A stretch of 39,193 bases of DNA from Pseudomonas alkylphenolica (GTDB lineage: Bacteria > Pseudomonadota > Gammaproteobacteria > Pseudomonadales > Pseudomonadaceae): positions 1 to 39,193 of the forward strand of contig NZ_JADUCM010000044.1 in assembly GCF_016009175.1 (NCBI RefSeq), given 5' to 3'. Both the position numbers and the translations under genes were made by a program. Below the pieces are notes generated by a model that saw only the letters and a program-made list of their open reading frames with translations, did no database searches and was not told the origin of the DNA. Position 1 is the stretch's first letter; each line of letters opens with the position of its first letter. Positions 23,826 to 31,605 of this stretch are shown here, one piece after another.

Positions 23826-25628
23826 ATGACCACTCTGCTCGCCAGCGACCCCCAGCCCAGCCTGCTCCTGGATGCATCCGCCGCGGTGCTGGCCGTGAAC
23901 CCGGCGCTGCAGGCCATGCTCGGCCCCTGGCCGCAGCGTGCAGTCGACTACTGGTTGCCAAGCAACTTCGTTGCGCTGGTGAGCGCGTGCCTGCGCCAGG
24001 GGCGGGCGATCAGCGATGTCGAGGCCGCGGTGGCAGGTCAGATCCTGCTCTGGACCTTCATTCCCGACGGCGACAACCGCCAGGTCCTGGTGCGCTGCCG
24101 CGATGCCACGGCCGAGCGTTCGGCCGAACGTGACGCCAGTCAGGCGCGACGGCTGTATCGCCTGATTACCGAGAACACCACTGACCTGATCTCCCGGCAC
24201 AGTCCGGATGGCTGCTTTCTTGACGCCTCGCCGGCGTCCTACCGCTTGCTGGGTTACTGGCCCGAAGAGCTGCGCGGGGTGGCCGTGCAGTCGCTGTTTC
24301 ACCCCCAGGACCGCCAGCAGTCACTGCTGCAAGCTGCGCAGGCGCTGGAACAGGATGGCTACCAGACCATGACCTGTCGGGTCCGTCACCGCGACGGTCG
24401 CGACCTGTGGTTCGAAATTGCCAGCCGGGCGATCCGCGAAACCTACACCGGGGCCGTGGTGGAAATTGTCAGCGTCTCGCGGGAGATCACCGCCCGCATC
24501 GAGGCCCAGGAAAACCGCCGGCGCCTGGCAGAAGTGGTGGAGGCCAATACCGACCTGGTGCTGTTCACTGACCGTGAAGGGCAGTTGAGTTACCTGAACC
24601 GCTCGGCGCGCCGCGCGTTGGGCTTGCAACAGGTGCAGGCGTTGCCGCCGCTGCAGGCCCTGCTCGATCCTGCGTTGCAGCAGCAACTGCAGGAACACGG
24701 CTGGCAGTGTGCCGAGCAAACAGGCGTCTGGCACGCAGAGACACGCTTGATTCCCTGGCAGGGCGGCGCGGCGTTTCCGGTGTCGCTGGTGCTGCTGGCG
24801 CACCGGGCTGCCGGGGGTGAACGTTACTACTCGCTGGTGGCCCGTGACATGACCGAGCGTGAACTGCGTGAAGCCCAGCAACGCCGGCATCAGGACGAAC
24901 TGGCGCACAGTGCGCGCCTGGTGACCCTGGGTGAACTCGCCTCGGGTATCGCTCATGAAATCAATCAGCCGCTCGCGGCAGTGGTCAACTATGCCAGTGC
25001 CAGCCAGCGTTACCTGCAGGCCCTGGACCGTGATCCACTGGCGGCGGGGCGGGTGTCGCAAGGGCTGCAGCGCATCAACGAACAGGCCACGCACGCGGCC
25101 GAAGTGATCAAGCGTTTGCGCGCGTTCCTGCGTAAAGAACCGCGACGCCTGCAGGCGTTGTCCATTGCCGACGTGGCCAGGGAAGCCGTGCGCCTGTGCG
25201 ATTGGGAAGCGGCGCAGGATCAGGTGCACATCGAACAGCGCATCAGCCCATCGCTACCGGCGGTCTATGCCGACCGGGTGTTGCTTGAACAGGTGCTGCT
25301 CAACCTGCTGCGCAATGCCATTGACGCCAATCGCGAGCAGCACAAGGGGCAACCTTCGCGTATCGTGCTCAGCGCCGTGCTGGACGCCGGCCTGTTGCGG
25401 ATTGAGGTCAGCGACCAGGGTCCGGGGGTGGCAGCGGAGCGGCTCGACGGCATCTTTACGCCGTTCACCACCAGCAAGCCGGAAGGCCTGGGGCTGGGTT
25501 TGAGCATGAGCCGCAGTATCATTGAAGGCTTTGGCGGCACCTTGCAGGCGCAACCGGGGGCCGCAGGGGGATTGACCCTGTGCTGCCGCTTGACGCCCGT
25601 GGCCGGGGCCGGGATAGAGGACGTGTAA
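23826..25628 (+). CDS. PAS-domain sensor histidine kinase (FixL-like)
   Basis: A kinase of about 600 residues with no membrane segments, so cytosolic. An N-terminal PAS-like region (1-95, LLLDASAAVLAVNPALQAMLG) is followed by two clearer PAS domains: about 110-232 (ENTTDLISRHSPDGCFLDASPASYRLLGY) and 235-360 (EANTDLVLFTDREGQLSYLNRSARRALGL). The kinase core has H-box GELASGIAHEINQPLAAV with His377, N-box LLNLLRNAIDAN, SDQGPGV and GLGLGLSMSRSIIEGFGG. HEINQPL is the FixL/DctB signature. No haem-binding pattern is obvious. The start is uncertain: ATG 23826 begins where similarity begins; a GTG at 23814 is possible. The stop overlaps the regulator start (TAATG). Confidence 0.87.
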   Translation: MTTLLASDPQPSLLLDASAAVLAVNPALQAMLGPWPQRAVDYWLPSNFVALVSACLRQGRAISDVEAAVAGQILLWTFIPDGDNRQVLVRCRDATAERSAERDASQARRLYRLITENTTDLISRHSPDGCFLDASPASYRLLGYWPEELRGVAVQSLFHPQDRQQSLLQAAQALEQDGYQTMTCRVRHRDGRDLWFEIASRAIRETYTGAVVEIVSVSREITARIEAQENRRRLAEVVEANTDLVLFTDREGQLSYLNRSARRALGLQQVQALPPLQALLDPALQQQLQEHGWQCAEQTGVWHAETRLIPWQGGAAFPVSLVLLAHRAAGGERYYSLVARDMTERELREAQQRRHQDELAHSARLVTLGELASGIAHEINQPLAAVVNYASASQRYLQALDRDPLAAGRVSQGLQRINEQATHAAEVIKRLRAFLRKEPRRLQALSIADVAREAVRLCDWEAAQDQVHIEQRISPSLPAVYADRVLLEQVLLNLLRNAIDANREQHKGQPSRIVLSAVLDAGLLRIEVSDQGPGVAAERLDGIFTPFTTSKPEGLGLGLSMSRSIIEGFGGTLQAQPGAAGGLTLCCRLTPVAGAGIEDV

Positions 25629-26254
25629 TGCAGCAACCGAAAGTCTATGTGGTCGATGACGACCAGGGCATGCTCGATTCGACTGTGTGGCTGCTCGAAT
25701 CGGTCGGCGTAAAGGCCATTCCGTTCACCAGCGGCCAGGCATTTCTCGACGCCTGCGACGAGCAGCGGCCGGCCTGCGTGTTGCTGGATGTGCGTATGCC
25801 CGGCATGGGCGGGTTAAGCGTGCAGGAGGCCATGCGCGCACGCGGCATCGAGCTGCCGGTGATCTTCCTCAGCGGGCATGCCGATGTGCCGATCGTGGTG
25901 CGGGCGTTCAAGGCCGGTGCGTGCGACTTCATCGAAAAGCCCTACAACGAGCAACTGTTGCTCGATGCCGTGCAGGCCGCCCTCGACGGGTCGCGTCAGG
26001 CCCAGGCGGGCAGCGGTCCGCGTGCCGCCGTGCAGGCGCGGATAGACAGCCTGACGCCACGCGAACGCGATGTGTTTGTGCCGTTGGTGCAGGGTTACAG
26101 CAACCGCGAAATCGCCGAACAGCTCGAGGTCAGCGTCAAGACTGTCGACCTGTACCGGGGCAGGGTGATGAAGCGGATGGAGGCCGAGCACCTGCCGGCG
26201 CTGGTGGGTATGGCGATTGCCTGCGGCGTGGTGCAGGCCCTGAGCCTGCGCTGA
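25628..26254 (+). CDS. FixJ/NarL-family response regulator
   Basis: A 208-residue regulator. The receiver has acidic residues DDD at 10-12, phospho-acceptor Asp54 (LLDVRMPGM), conserved Ser (FLSGHADV) and Lys104 (IEKPYNE), all at FixJ positions. The LuxR-type helix-turn-helix is at about 143-205 (LTPRERDVFVPLVQGYSNREIAEQLEVSVKTVDLYRGRVMKRM). It is translated from TAATG, overlapping the kinase stop by one base, and is the obvious partner of that kinase. The divergent acyl-CoA ligase/dehydrogenase operon is the most likely nearby target; this is inferred from gene order only. Confidence 0.9.
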   Translation: MQQPKVYVVDDDQGMLDSTVWLLESVGVKAIPFTSGQAFLDACDEQRPACVLLDVRMPGMGGLSVQEAMRARGIELPVIFLSGHADVPIVVRAFKAGACDFIEKPYNEQLLLDAVQAALDGSRQAQAGSGPRAAVQARIDSLTPRERDVFVPLVQGYSNREIAEQLEVSVKTVDLYRGRVMKRMEAEHLPALVGMAIACGVVQALSLR

Positions 26255-26261
26255 ATGGAGG

Positions 26262-26283
26262 GCGGGCTCGCAAGCGAGCCCGC
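26262..26283. repeat. REP-like palindrome / bidirectional terminator
   Basis: GCGGGCTCGC-AA-GCGAGCCCGC is a perfect ten-base palindrome between two convergent stop codons (26254 and 26292). It resembles the GCGGGCTTGCCCGC core of Pseudomonas REP elements and could also end transcription from both sides. Confidence 0.6.
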
Positions 26284-26291
26284 AGAGGTGG

Positions 26292-26612
26292 CTAAGGGCG
26301 ACGCCCCAGCAGCAGGCCGACCACCAGCCCGAACCCGGCCGAGATCGCCACGGTTTGCCAAGGGTGGCCGCCAATGTAGTCCTGGGTGGCGTCGACGACC
26401 GGTTGCGCCTTGCTACGTGCCTGGCTGACCGCCTCACCGGCGCGCTTGAGCTTGAGCCGGACCTGGTCGCGCAGGGTTTCGGCTTCGTCGCCCACCAGCG
26501 CCGCGCTGTCGCGAAGCAGTTTTTCCGACTCTTCGATCAGTACCTGCAGTTCGCTGAACGCTTGATCCTTGATTTGCTCGACTTCGGTTTGCACGCTGGA
26601 TTTCCTGGCCAT
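26292..26612 (-). CDS. DUF883 (ElaB/YqjD-like) membrane-anchored protein
   Basis: A 106-residue protein. A long amphipathic helix rich in Glu, Lys and Ala (about residues 8-78, EQIKDQAFSELQVLIEESEKLLRDSAALVGDEAETLRDQVRLKLKRAGEA) leads to the family motif DYIGGHPWQTVAISAGFGLVVGLLLGRRP, a C-terminal tail anchor. E. coli relatives ElaB and YqjD are inner-membrane proteins that bind ribosomes in stationary phase. The ATG start has AGGAAG five bases upstream, and similarity begins there. A longer reading frame upstream has no support. Confidence 0.87.
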   Translation of the reverse strand: MARKSSVQTEVEQIKDQAFSELQVLIEESEKLLRDSAALVGDEAETLRDQVRLKLKRAGEAVSQARSKAQPVVDATQDYIGGHPWQTVAISAGFGLVVGLLLGRRP

Positions 26613-26742
26613 GGGCACTTCCTCGTCATGGGTTGGGCTGTCATTAGTGGATACCGGTGGGCGCGGAAAGTTGCAGCGGATTGTCGGCCCTTCGCGGCTA
26701 CAGTGTAAGATAGCGCCTATTTTCAAGTGGCAGGACACCCCC

Positions 26743-26997
26743 ATGAGTTTCAATCTGGCCAACAAGAGCTTCGCCGAACGGGCGCAGATCGAGGACGAGA
26801 AAGCGCGACTGTTCGAGCTCTGGCAGACCAACCTGGGCAAAGCCAAGGGTGAAGCCGCGCGGTTGATCGCCGAAAAGCCCCGGCGCAAAGGCAAGTGGGC
26901 CGAGTGGGTGCGCGCGGAACTGGACGGCATGTCGCCGCCCGAGTTCGCCAACATGGTGCGCAGTGAAGTCAACAAACTGATGGCCGCGGCCAAGTAA
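26743..26997 (+). CDS. Conserved small basic protein of unknown function
   Basis: An 84-residue soluble, strongly helical and charged protein: MSFNLANKSFAERAQIEDE, LWQTNLGKAKGEAARLIAE, KPRRKGKWAEWVRAEL, SPPEFANMVRSEVNKLMAAAK. I do not recognise a named family, though similar short proteins are common in Pseudomonas. The basic KPRRKGK patch and lack of signal peptide suggest a cytosolic nucleic-acid or ribosome contact, which is speculation. The ATG start has AGGA seven bases upstream. A promoter-like TAAGAT lies at about 26707. It is divergent from the DUF883 gene and convergent with the lipoprotein gene. Confidence 0.72.
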   Translation: MSFNLANKSFAERAQIEDEKARLFELWQTNLGKAKGEAARLIAEKPRRKGKWAEWVRAELDGMSPPEFANMVRSEVNKLMAAAK

Positions 26998-27009
26998 ACC
27001 GCGCAGGGT

Positions 27010-27498
27010 TTACCAGGTGATGTTGGCCGGTTTCGGCAGGCTCAGCTGGCCATTGTCGCTGAAGCGCACCGTACCAAATACCCCGCCGGCCAGTTTGCCG
27101 CGCAGCACATAGGGCATGCCGTCGAGGTTCTGCACCTGACCCAGGCCCACCGCCTGGCGCATCATCGAGAACGCGGTGATGCTCATCGGCACCTCTACTA
27201 CACCTTCGGAAAAACGGCCAATGCTGCCGCTCTGGTCGCTGACGCCGGCGGCCAGTGGCTGGCCGTTGACCTCCAGGTTAACGGCGATGCCGTTGTAGTC
27301 GATCGGCGTCTCGTTGGGGTTTTGCACCCGCAGTTTCACCTTCATGCGCATTTCCAGACCCTGGCCAGGCATGGGTTCGATGCCGATCACGCTGATGCTC
27401 AGCGGATCGCGGCTCTGGAACAGCGCACAGGCACTCAGGCCCAGCAGCATTGCCAGCACCAGGCTTGCACGTAACAGGTGGCGGTAAGCACGCATCAT
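27010..27498 (-). CDS. LEA type 2 (LEA14-like) lipoprotein
   Basis: A 162-residue predicted lipoprotein. The lipobox LSAC places the lipidated Cys at residue 24, after a hydrophobic signal (LLRASLVLAMLLG). One LEA14/WHy-type beta-sandwich domain follows: VIGIEPMPGQGLEMRMKVKLRVQNPNETPIDYNGIAVNLEVNGQPLAAGVSDQSGSI, then EVPMSITAF and LRGKLAG. NPNxxPIxYxG is the family signature. Such proteins are linked to desiccation and envelope stress; the bacterial function is not settled. I chose the double ATG at 27498; the frame runs further upstream but the signal sequence starts here. Divergent from the second FecI-type sigma. Confidence 0.85.
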   Translation of the reverse strand: MMRAYRHLLRASLVLAMLLGLSACALFQSRDPLSISVIGIEPMPGQGLEMRMKVKLRVQNPNETPIDYNGIAVNLEVNGQPLAAGVSDQSGSIGRFSEGVVEVPMSITAFSMMRQAVGLGQVQNLDGMPYVLRGKLAGGVFGTVRFSDNGQLSLPKPANITW

Positions 27499-27576
27499 CG
27501 GTGCAGTTCCTTGCAGGCAATGGGTGCTCAGTGTGGCAAATACACGGCGACGTTGAAAGCGGCTGGCGTTTTGAAC

Positions 27577-27595
27577 GATACTGTTTCTCATTAAC
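27577..27595 (+). promoter_or_regulatory. Fur box upstream of the second FecI-type sigma gene
   Basis: GATACTGTTTCTCATTAAC matches the 19-base Fur consensus GATAATGATAATCATTATC at 14 of 19 positions and lies 38 bases before the sigma start. It is the best Fur-like site in the window and fits iron repression of the whole signalling unit. Confidence 0.55.
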
Positions 27596-27632
27596 GCCTG
27601 TTTCCCTTTCTCAAGGCCCATCGAATTCCTTC

Positions 27633-28151
27633 ATGTTGACGCCTCCCATGTCCGGGCTGCTTGCCAGCTTTCAGGAACATTACGATGACCTGCTGCAGTT
27701 CCTGACCCGGCGCATGAGCGATCGTCAACGCGCGGCCGACGTGGCGCAGGAAACCTACCTGAAACTGGTCAAGATCGACCAGCAGGACCCGCCGGTACTG
27801 CATGCGCGCAGTTTTATCTTCCGTGTGGCAGGCAATCTGGCCATCGATACCCTGCGCCGCGAACAACGCATGGCCGGCAACCTCGACGACAGTGAAGCGG
27901 CGCGTGAACTGCCGTGCCCGGCGCCGGCGCCGGCAGCGGCCTTGCTGGCGCGTGAACGTCTGGCACAACTGGACGAAGCGTTGCTGCAATTACCGCCCAA
28001 TGCCCGTCAGGCGCTGCTGCTCAACCGGGTTGAAGGCCTGACCCAGGCGCAAATTGCACAACAATTGGGTGTTTCCGAGAGCATGGTGGCAAAATATATC
28101 GGCCAGGCATTGCGCCACTGCCGTGACTGGCTCAAACACAACCATGATTGA
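27633..28151 (+). CDS. ECF sigma factor, FecI type (unit 2)
   Basis: A 172-residue ECF sigma factor. Region 2 lies near residues 10-75 (FQEHYDDLLQFLTRRMSDRQRAADVAQETYLKLV, then RSFIFRVAGNLAIDTLRREQR). Region 4 lies near 115-168 (LPPNARQALLLNRVEGLTQAQIAQQLGVSESMVAKYIGQALRHC). DVAQETYL and IFRVAGNLAIDTLRR are typical of FecI/FpvI-like factors. It should be sequestered by the FecR encoded next and direct transcription of the receptor at 29160. ATG 27633 and ATG 27648 are both possible starts. The end overlaps fecR by eight bases. Confidence 0.92.
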   Translation: MLTPPMSGLLASFQEHYDDLLQFLTRRMSDRQRAADVAQETYLKLVKIDQQDPPVLHARSFIFRVAGNLAIDTLRREQRMAGNLDDSEAARELPCPAPAPAAALLARERLAQLDEALLQLPPNARQALLLNRVEGLTQAQIAQQLGVSESMVAKYIGQALRHCRDWLKHNHD

Positions 28152-29022
28152 TGCCCACGCCATGCCTGCAGCGCAGCCTATCAGCGATCTGTCCGATGAT
28201 GCCCTCGACTGGCAGGTGCTGTTGCATTCCGGCAATGCCAGCGAGGCCGACCGCGCCCGCTATCAGCGCTGGTGCCAGCTGAGTCCGGCGCATGCCGAGG
28301 CGGCGCGGGAGGCACAAGCCTTGTGGGGCGACCTCGGCCATACCCGGGCGGCTGCCGAATTAAAGACTGTCGCGCCACGCCGACGTCGCTGGGGCACTGC
28401 CATGGCGGCTTCGCTGGTGCTGGCGCTGGTGGGCTATGGCGGCTGGCAGCAGGCGCCGGCGTTGTTCGCGGACTATCACACCCGCGTCGGCCAACAGCAG
28501 CGCATTACCCTGGCCGATGGTTCCCATGTCTTGCTCAACAGCGCCAGCGCGCTGTCAGTGGACTTCAGCAATGACCAGCGCCGCGTCATGCTCAAGGCGG
28601 GCGAAGCCCTGTTCGAGCCGGCAAGCGATTCGCGGCCGTTTGTGGTCGAGGCCGGCAATGAAACCCTGCAGGGCAGCGGGGCGGTGTTCAGTGTGCGTCG
28701 CGACGGCAGCAGCAACCGCGTAGTGGTGGCTCAGGGTGAGGCACGGGTTGGTGAGCGTGTATTGCCGGTGACTGCGGATGCGCGGGCATTGACTGCCTGG
28801 CAGCGTGGCAAGCTGATCTTCAACGGCAAGCCGTTGCGAGAAGTGCTGGTGGAGCTTGAGCGTTATCAGCACGGCCGCATTGTGTTGTCCGACCCGCAAC
28901 TGGCCGCCATGCAGGTCAGCGGCGTGTTCGACCTGGATGATCCACACGGGTTGTTGCGCACGCTGGAACAGCGTTATGCGCTGAAGGTGACCTACCTGCC
29001 GTGGCTGGCGGTGGTGTACTGA
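28144..29022 (+). CDS. FecR-family anti-sigma/sigma regulator (unit 2)
   Basis: A 292-residue protein. The N-terminal cytoplasmic DUF4880 segment (DLSDDALDWQVLLHSGNASEADRARYQRWCQLSPAHAEAAREAQALW) is followed by one membrane helix near 85-100 (AMAASLVLALVGYGGW). The periplasmic FecR domain contains LADGSHVLLNSASALSVDFS, KAGEALFEPASDSRPFVVEAG and VVAQGEARVG. The STN-like C-terminus contains LREVLVELERYQHGRIVLSDPQLAAMQVSGVFDLDD. It overlaps the sigma gene by eight bases, and the receptor follows after 137 bases. It should relay siderophore binding from receptor to sigma. Confidence 0.92.
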   Translation: MIDAHAMPAAQPISDLSDDALDWQVLLHSGNASEADRARYQRWCQLSPAHAEAAREAQALWGDLGHTRAAAELKTVAPRRRRWGTAMAASLVLALVGYGGWQQAPALFADYHTRVGQQQRITLADGSHVLLNSASALSVDFSNDQRRVMLKAGEALFEPASDSRPFVVEAGNETLQGSGAVFSVRRDGSSNRVVVAQGEARVGERVLPVTADARALTAWQRGKLIFNGKPLREVLVELERYQHGRIVLSDPQLAAMQVSGVFDLDDPHGLLRTLEQRYALKVTYLPWLAVVY

Positions 29023-29119
29023 ACGGCGTTGCCGGCTGTGTGATGTAACCGAAAAGAAATTATTTTCACGTTGGTACTGCAAGTTCTTCTTCGCCCAATC
29101 GTCGTAGTGAGACTGATCA

Positions 29120-29138
29120 GCAATCCATTCTCATTTAC
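29120..29138 (+). promoter_or_regulatory. Possible Fur-like site before the IutA-like receptor
   Basis: GCAATCCATTCTCATTTAC, read on the other strand as GTAAATGAGAATGGATTGC, resembles the left half of a Fur box (AAATGAGAAT). It lies 22 bases before the receptor start, in the 137-base gap after fecR. The gap also holds GAAAAGAAATTATTTTC at about 29051-29067, an AT-rich inverted repeat. Confidence 0.3.
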
Positions 29139-29159
29139 ACCTTTGCCTGGAAGAACATT

Positions 29160-31604
29160 GTGAAGGCTACGCTCAAGCCCATCGTCCGCTCCACCGGTTG
29201 TTTCAAACACGCACTGCTGGCCTCGACTGCCGTCGCTGCGCTGCTCGGCCCTGTATGGGCATTGGCGGCGGACACCGCGAGCCCGGCCCAAGTCAGCGCC
29301 CAGCAAGCGCGCGAAGTGACCCTCGCGCTGCCCGCCCAGGACCTCGACCAGGCCCTGACCGCGTTTGCCGACCAGGCTGGCCTGCACCTGCTGTACACCA
29401 CCGCCGATGTCGCCGGCCGCCAGAGCCCGGCGCTCGATGGCCGCTACAGCATTGCCGAGGCCTTGCAGAGCCTGCTGGCCGGCAGCGGCATGAGCTGGCA
29501 GTTCAGCGATGCGCGTACGGTGATCCTGCGCAAGGCGACGTCCACCCCGGCCAGTGTCAGCCTCAAGCCGATTGAAGTGAGCGTGGCATCGCGTACCAGC
29601 ACCTCGATCAGTGAAATTCCCGGCACCGTCTGGGTGGTTGACCAGCAGCAATTGCAGGAACAGATCAACACTGGCGTAAGCCTCAAGGAAGCCATCGGCA
29701 AGCTGGTGCCCGGGCTGGACCTGGCACCGGAAGGGCGCACCAACTACGGCCAGAACATGCGTGGGCGCAACGTGCTGGTGATGATCGACGGGGTCAGCCA
29801 GAACAGCTCCCGAGGCCTGTCGCGCCAGTTCGACAGCATCTCGCCGTTCAACGTCCAGCGCGTCGAAGTGCTCTCGGGTGCCAGTGCCATCTACGGCGGC
29901 GGCGCAACCGGCGGCATCATTAACATCGTCACCAAAAAGGGCGAGGCCGGCCCGGCCCGTTTCGAGACCCAGATCGGTGCGAGCAGCGGCTTTAACAACA
30001 GCGACGACCTGTCGACGCGCATTGCGCAATCGGTCAGTGGCGGCAACGAACGGGTCACTGCACGCCTGGGCGTTTCCGGTGAGCAGAACGAAGCCTTCTA
30101 CGATGGCGCAGGCGACCAGATCTTCATCGACAACACCCAGACCGACCTTCAGTACAACCGCACGATCGATGTGCTGGGCAGCCTCGGCCTGACCTTCAAC
30201 GACGAGCAAAGCCTCGACCTGCTCGCCCAGTACTATGACTCGGGCAACCACGGCAGCACCGGGATCTACTTTCCCAACCTGAACTACAACAAGCCTTCGG
30301 ACCTGGAAGACGCCGAACTGCGCGGCGGTTATTCCTCGGACCTGGAGCCGCGGACCAAGCGCCTGTTGCTCAACGCCAACTACCACCACAGCGACGTGCT
30401 CGGCCAGGACTTCTACCTGCAGGCGTCGTACCGCAAGGAAGACGACAACTTCTACCCGTTTCCTTACTACAACACCGCCAAGCCGGTCGGCGCCAAAGGC
30501 GTGTACTTTGCCGGTTCGCAACAGAACTTCGAAGTCACCAGCCTCAAGGCGCTGTTCGCCAAGCAGTGGGACACGCTCAAGCTGACCTATGGCGTGGACC
30601 TGGACCGTGAACGCTTCAACGCCGACCAGACCACCTTTGATGCGCTGACGTCCTCCGAAAGCGGTGGCCTGGACCTTGAAGAGGCGAGCAAAGCCCCGCG
30701 CTACCCCAGCTACCGCGTCGATGGCCTGTCGTACTACGCCCAGCTGGACTGGCACGCGACGGACAACCTGACCTTTTCCGGTGGTGCCCGCCGCCAGCAG
30801 ATGGACGTGGATGTCGGCAACTTCAAAGCCGTGCCCGGTGGCAGTAACGACTACCAGGTCAACCTGTTCAACCTCGGGGCCATCTACGACTTCAAGAACG
30901 GTCACCAGCTCTGGACCAACTATGGTGAAGGCTTTGATCTGCCGGACCCGGCCAAGTTCTACGGCAAGCCAGGCCTGAGCGTCGACGACAACCCGCTGGC
31001 GGGCATCAAGAGCCGCCAGGTGGAACTGGGCTGGCGATACGCCGACCTGGACTGGGATGCACAGGCGGCGGTGTACTACATCTGGTCGGACAAGATCATC
31101 ACCACCGACATGGCCACCCTGACCATCAACGTCGAAGACCAGAAGAGCCGCGATTTCGGCTTTGAAGGCGCGTTGACCCGTCACTTCGAAAGCGGCTGGG
31201 AAGCCGGTAGCACCCTGCACCTGGTGCGCTCGGAGGAAGAAGACAAGGACGGCGACTGGATCAAGCGCGATGCGCGTTACGCCTCGCTGTCGAAATCGAC
31301 CGCGTTTGTCGGCTGGAAGGACGAGGGCCGCAGTGCGCGCCTGCAGGCCAACCATGCCTTCACCCTGGAAGACGATGCCGATCACAAGATCAGTGGCTAC
31401 ACCACCTTCGACCTGCTCGGCAGCCAGGACACCGGTTTCGGCCCCTTCAGTGCCGGTATCCAGAATCTCCTGGACAAGCAGTACAGCACTGTCTGGGGCC
31501 AGCGCGCGACGCTGTTCTACTCGCCGACCTATGGCCCGGCCTACCTGTATGACTATCAGGGCCGCGGGCGTACTTACACCCTGACCTGGTCGATGGCCTA
31601 CTGA
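29160..31604 (+). CDS. TonB-dependent siderophore receptor, IutA-like with STN domain (unit 2)
   Basis: An 814-residue outer-membrane receptor. Signal peptide about 1-38 (ending VWALAA), STN domain 48-122 (ALPAQDLDQALTAFADQAGLHLLYT), plug about 140-265, then the barrel. The barrel is strikingly like the E. coli aerobactin receptor IutA: GRTNYGQNMRGRNVLVMIDG, YGGGATGGIINIVTKKG, DNTQTDLQYNRTIDVLG, and the end YSTVWGQRATLFYSPTYGPA...GRGRTYTLTWSMAY. I predict a citrate-hydroxamate siderophore (aerobactin or schizokinen type). Unlike IutA it carries an STN domain, so it should also signal through the FecR and sigma upstream. The start is GTG; only a weak AAGAA ribosome site precedes it. No iucABCD-type synthesis genes are here. 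Confidence 0.92.
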   Translation: MKATLKPIVRSTGCFKHALLASTAVAALLGPVWALAADTASPAQVSAQQAREVTLALPAQDLDQALTAFADQAGLHLLYTTADVAGRQSPALDGRYSIAEALQSLLAGSGMSWQFSDARTVILRKATSTPASVSLKPIEVSVASRTSTSISEIPGTVWVVDQQQLQEQINTGVSLKEAIGKLVPGLDLAPEGRTNYGQNMRGRNVLVMIDGVSQNSSRGLSRQFDSISPFNVQRVEVLSGASAIYGGGATGGIINIVTKKGEAGPARFETQIGASSGFNNSDDLSTRIAQSVSGGNERVTARLGVSGEQNEAFYDGAGDQIFIDNTQTDLQYNRTIDVLGSLGLTFNDEQSLDLLAQYYDSGNHGSTGIYFPNLNYNKPSDLEDAELRGGYSSDLEPRTKRLLLNANYHHSDVLGQDFYLQASYRKEDDNFYPFPYYNTAKPVGAKGVYFAGSQQNFEVTSLKALFAKQWDTLKLTYGVDLDRERFNADQTTFDALTSSESGGLDLEEASKAPRYPSYRVDGLSYYAQLDWHATDNLTFSGGARRQQMDVDVGNFKAVPGGSNDYQVNLFNLGAIYDFKNGHQLWTNYGEGFDLPDPAKFYGKPGLSVDDNPLAGIKSRQVELGWRYADLDWDAQAAVYYIWSDKIITTDMATLTINVEDQKSRDFGFEGALTRHFESGWEAGSTLHLVRSEEEDKDGDWIKRDARYASLSKSTAFVGWKDEGRSARLQANHAFTLEDDADHKISGYTTFDLLGSQDTGFGPFSAGIQNLLDKQYSTVWGQRATLFYSPTYGPAYLYDYQGRGRTYTLTWSMAY

Positions 31605-31605
31605 G

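Noticed and set aside
28992..31385. A 797-codon open frame opposite the IutA-like receptor
   Set aside because: Antisense shadow of a receptor with full STN, plug and barrel; repetitive Val/Gly/Gln-rich translation with no recognisable fold.
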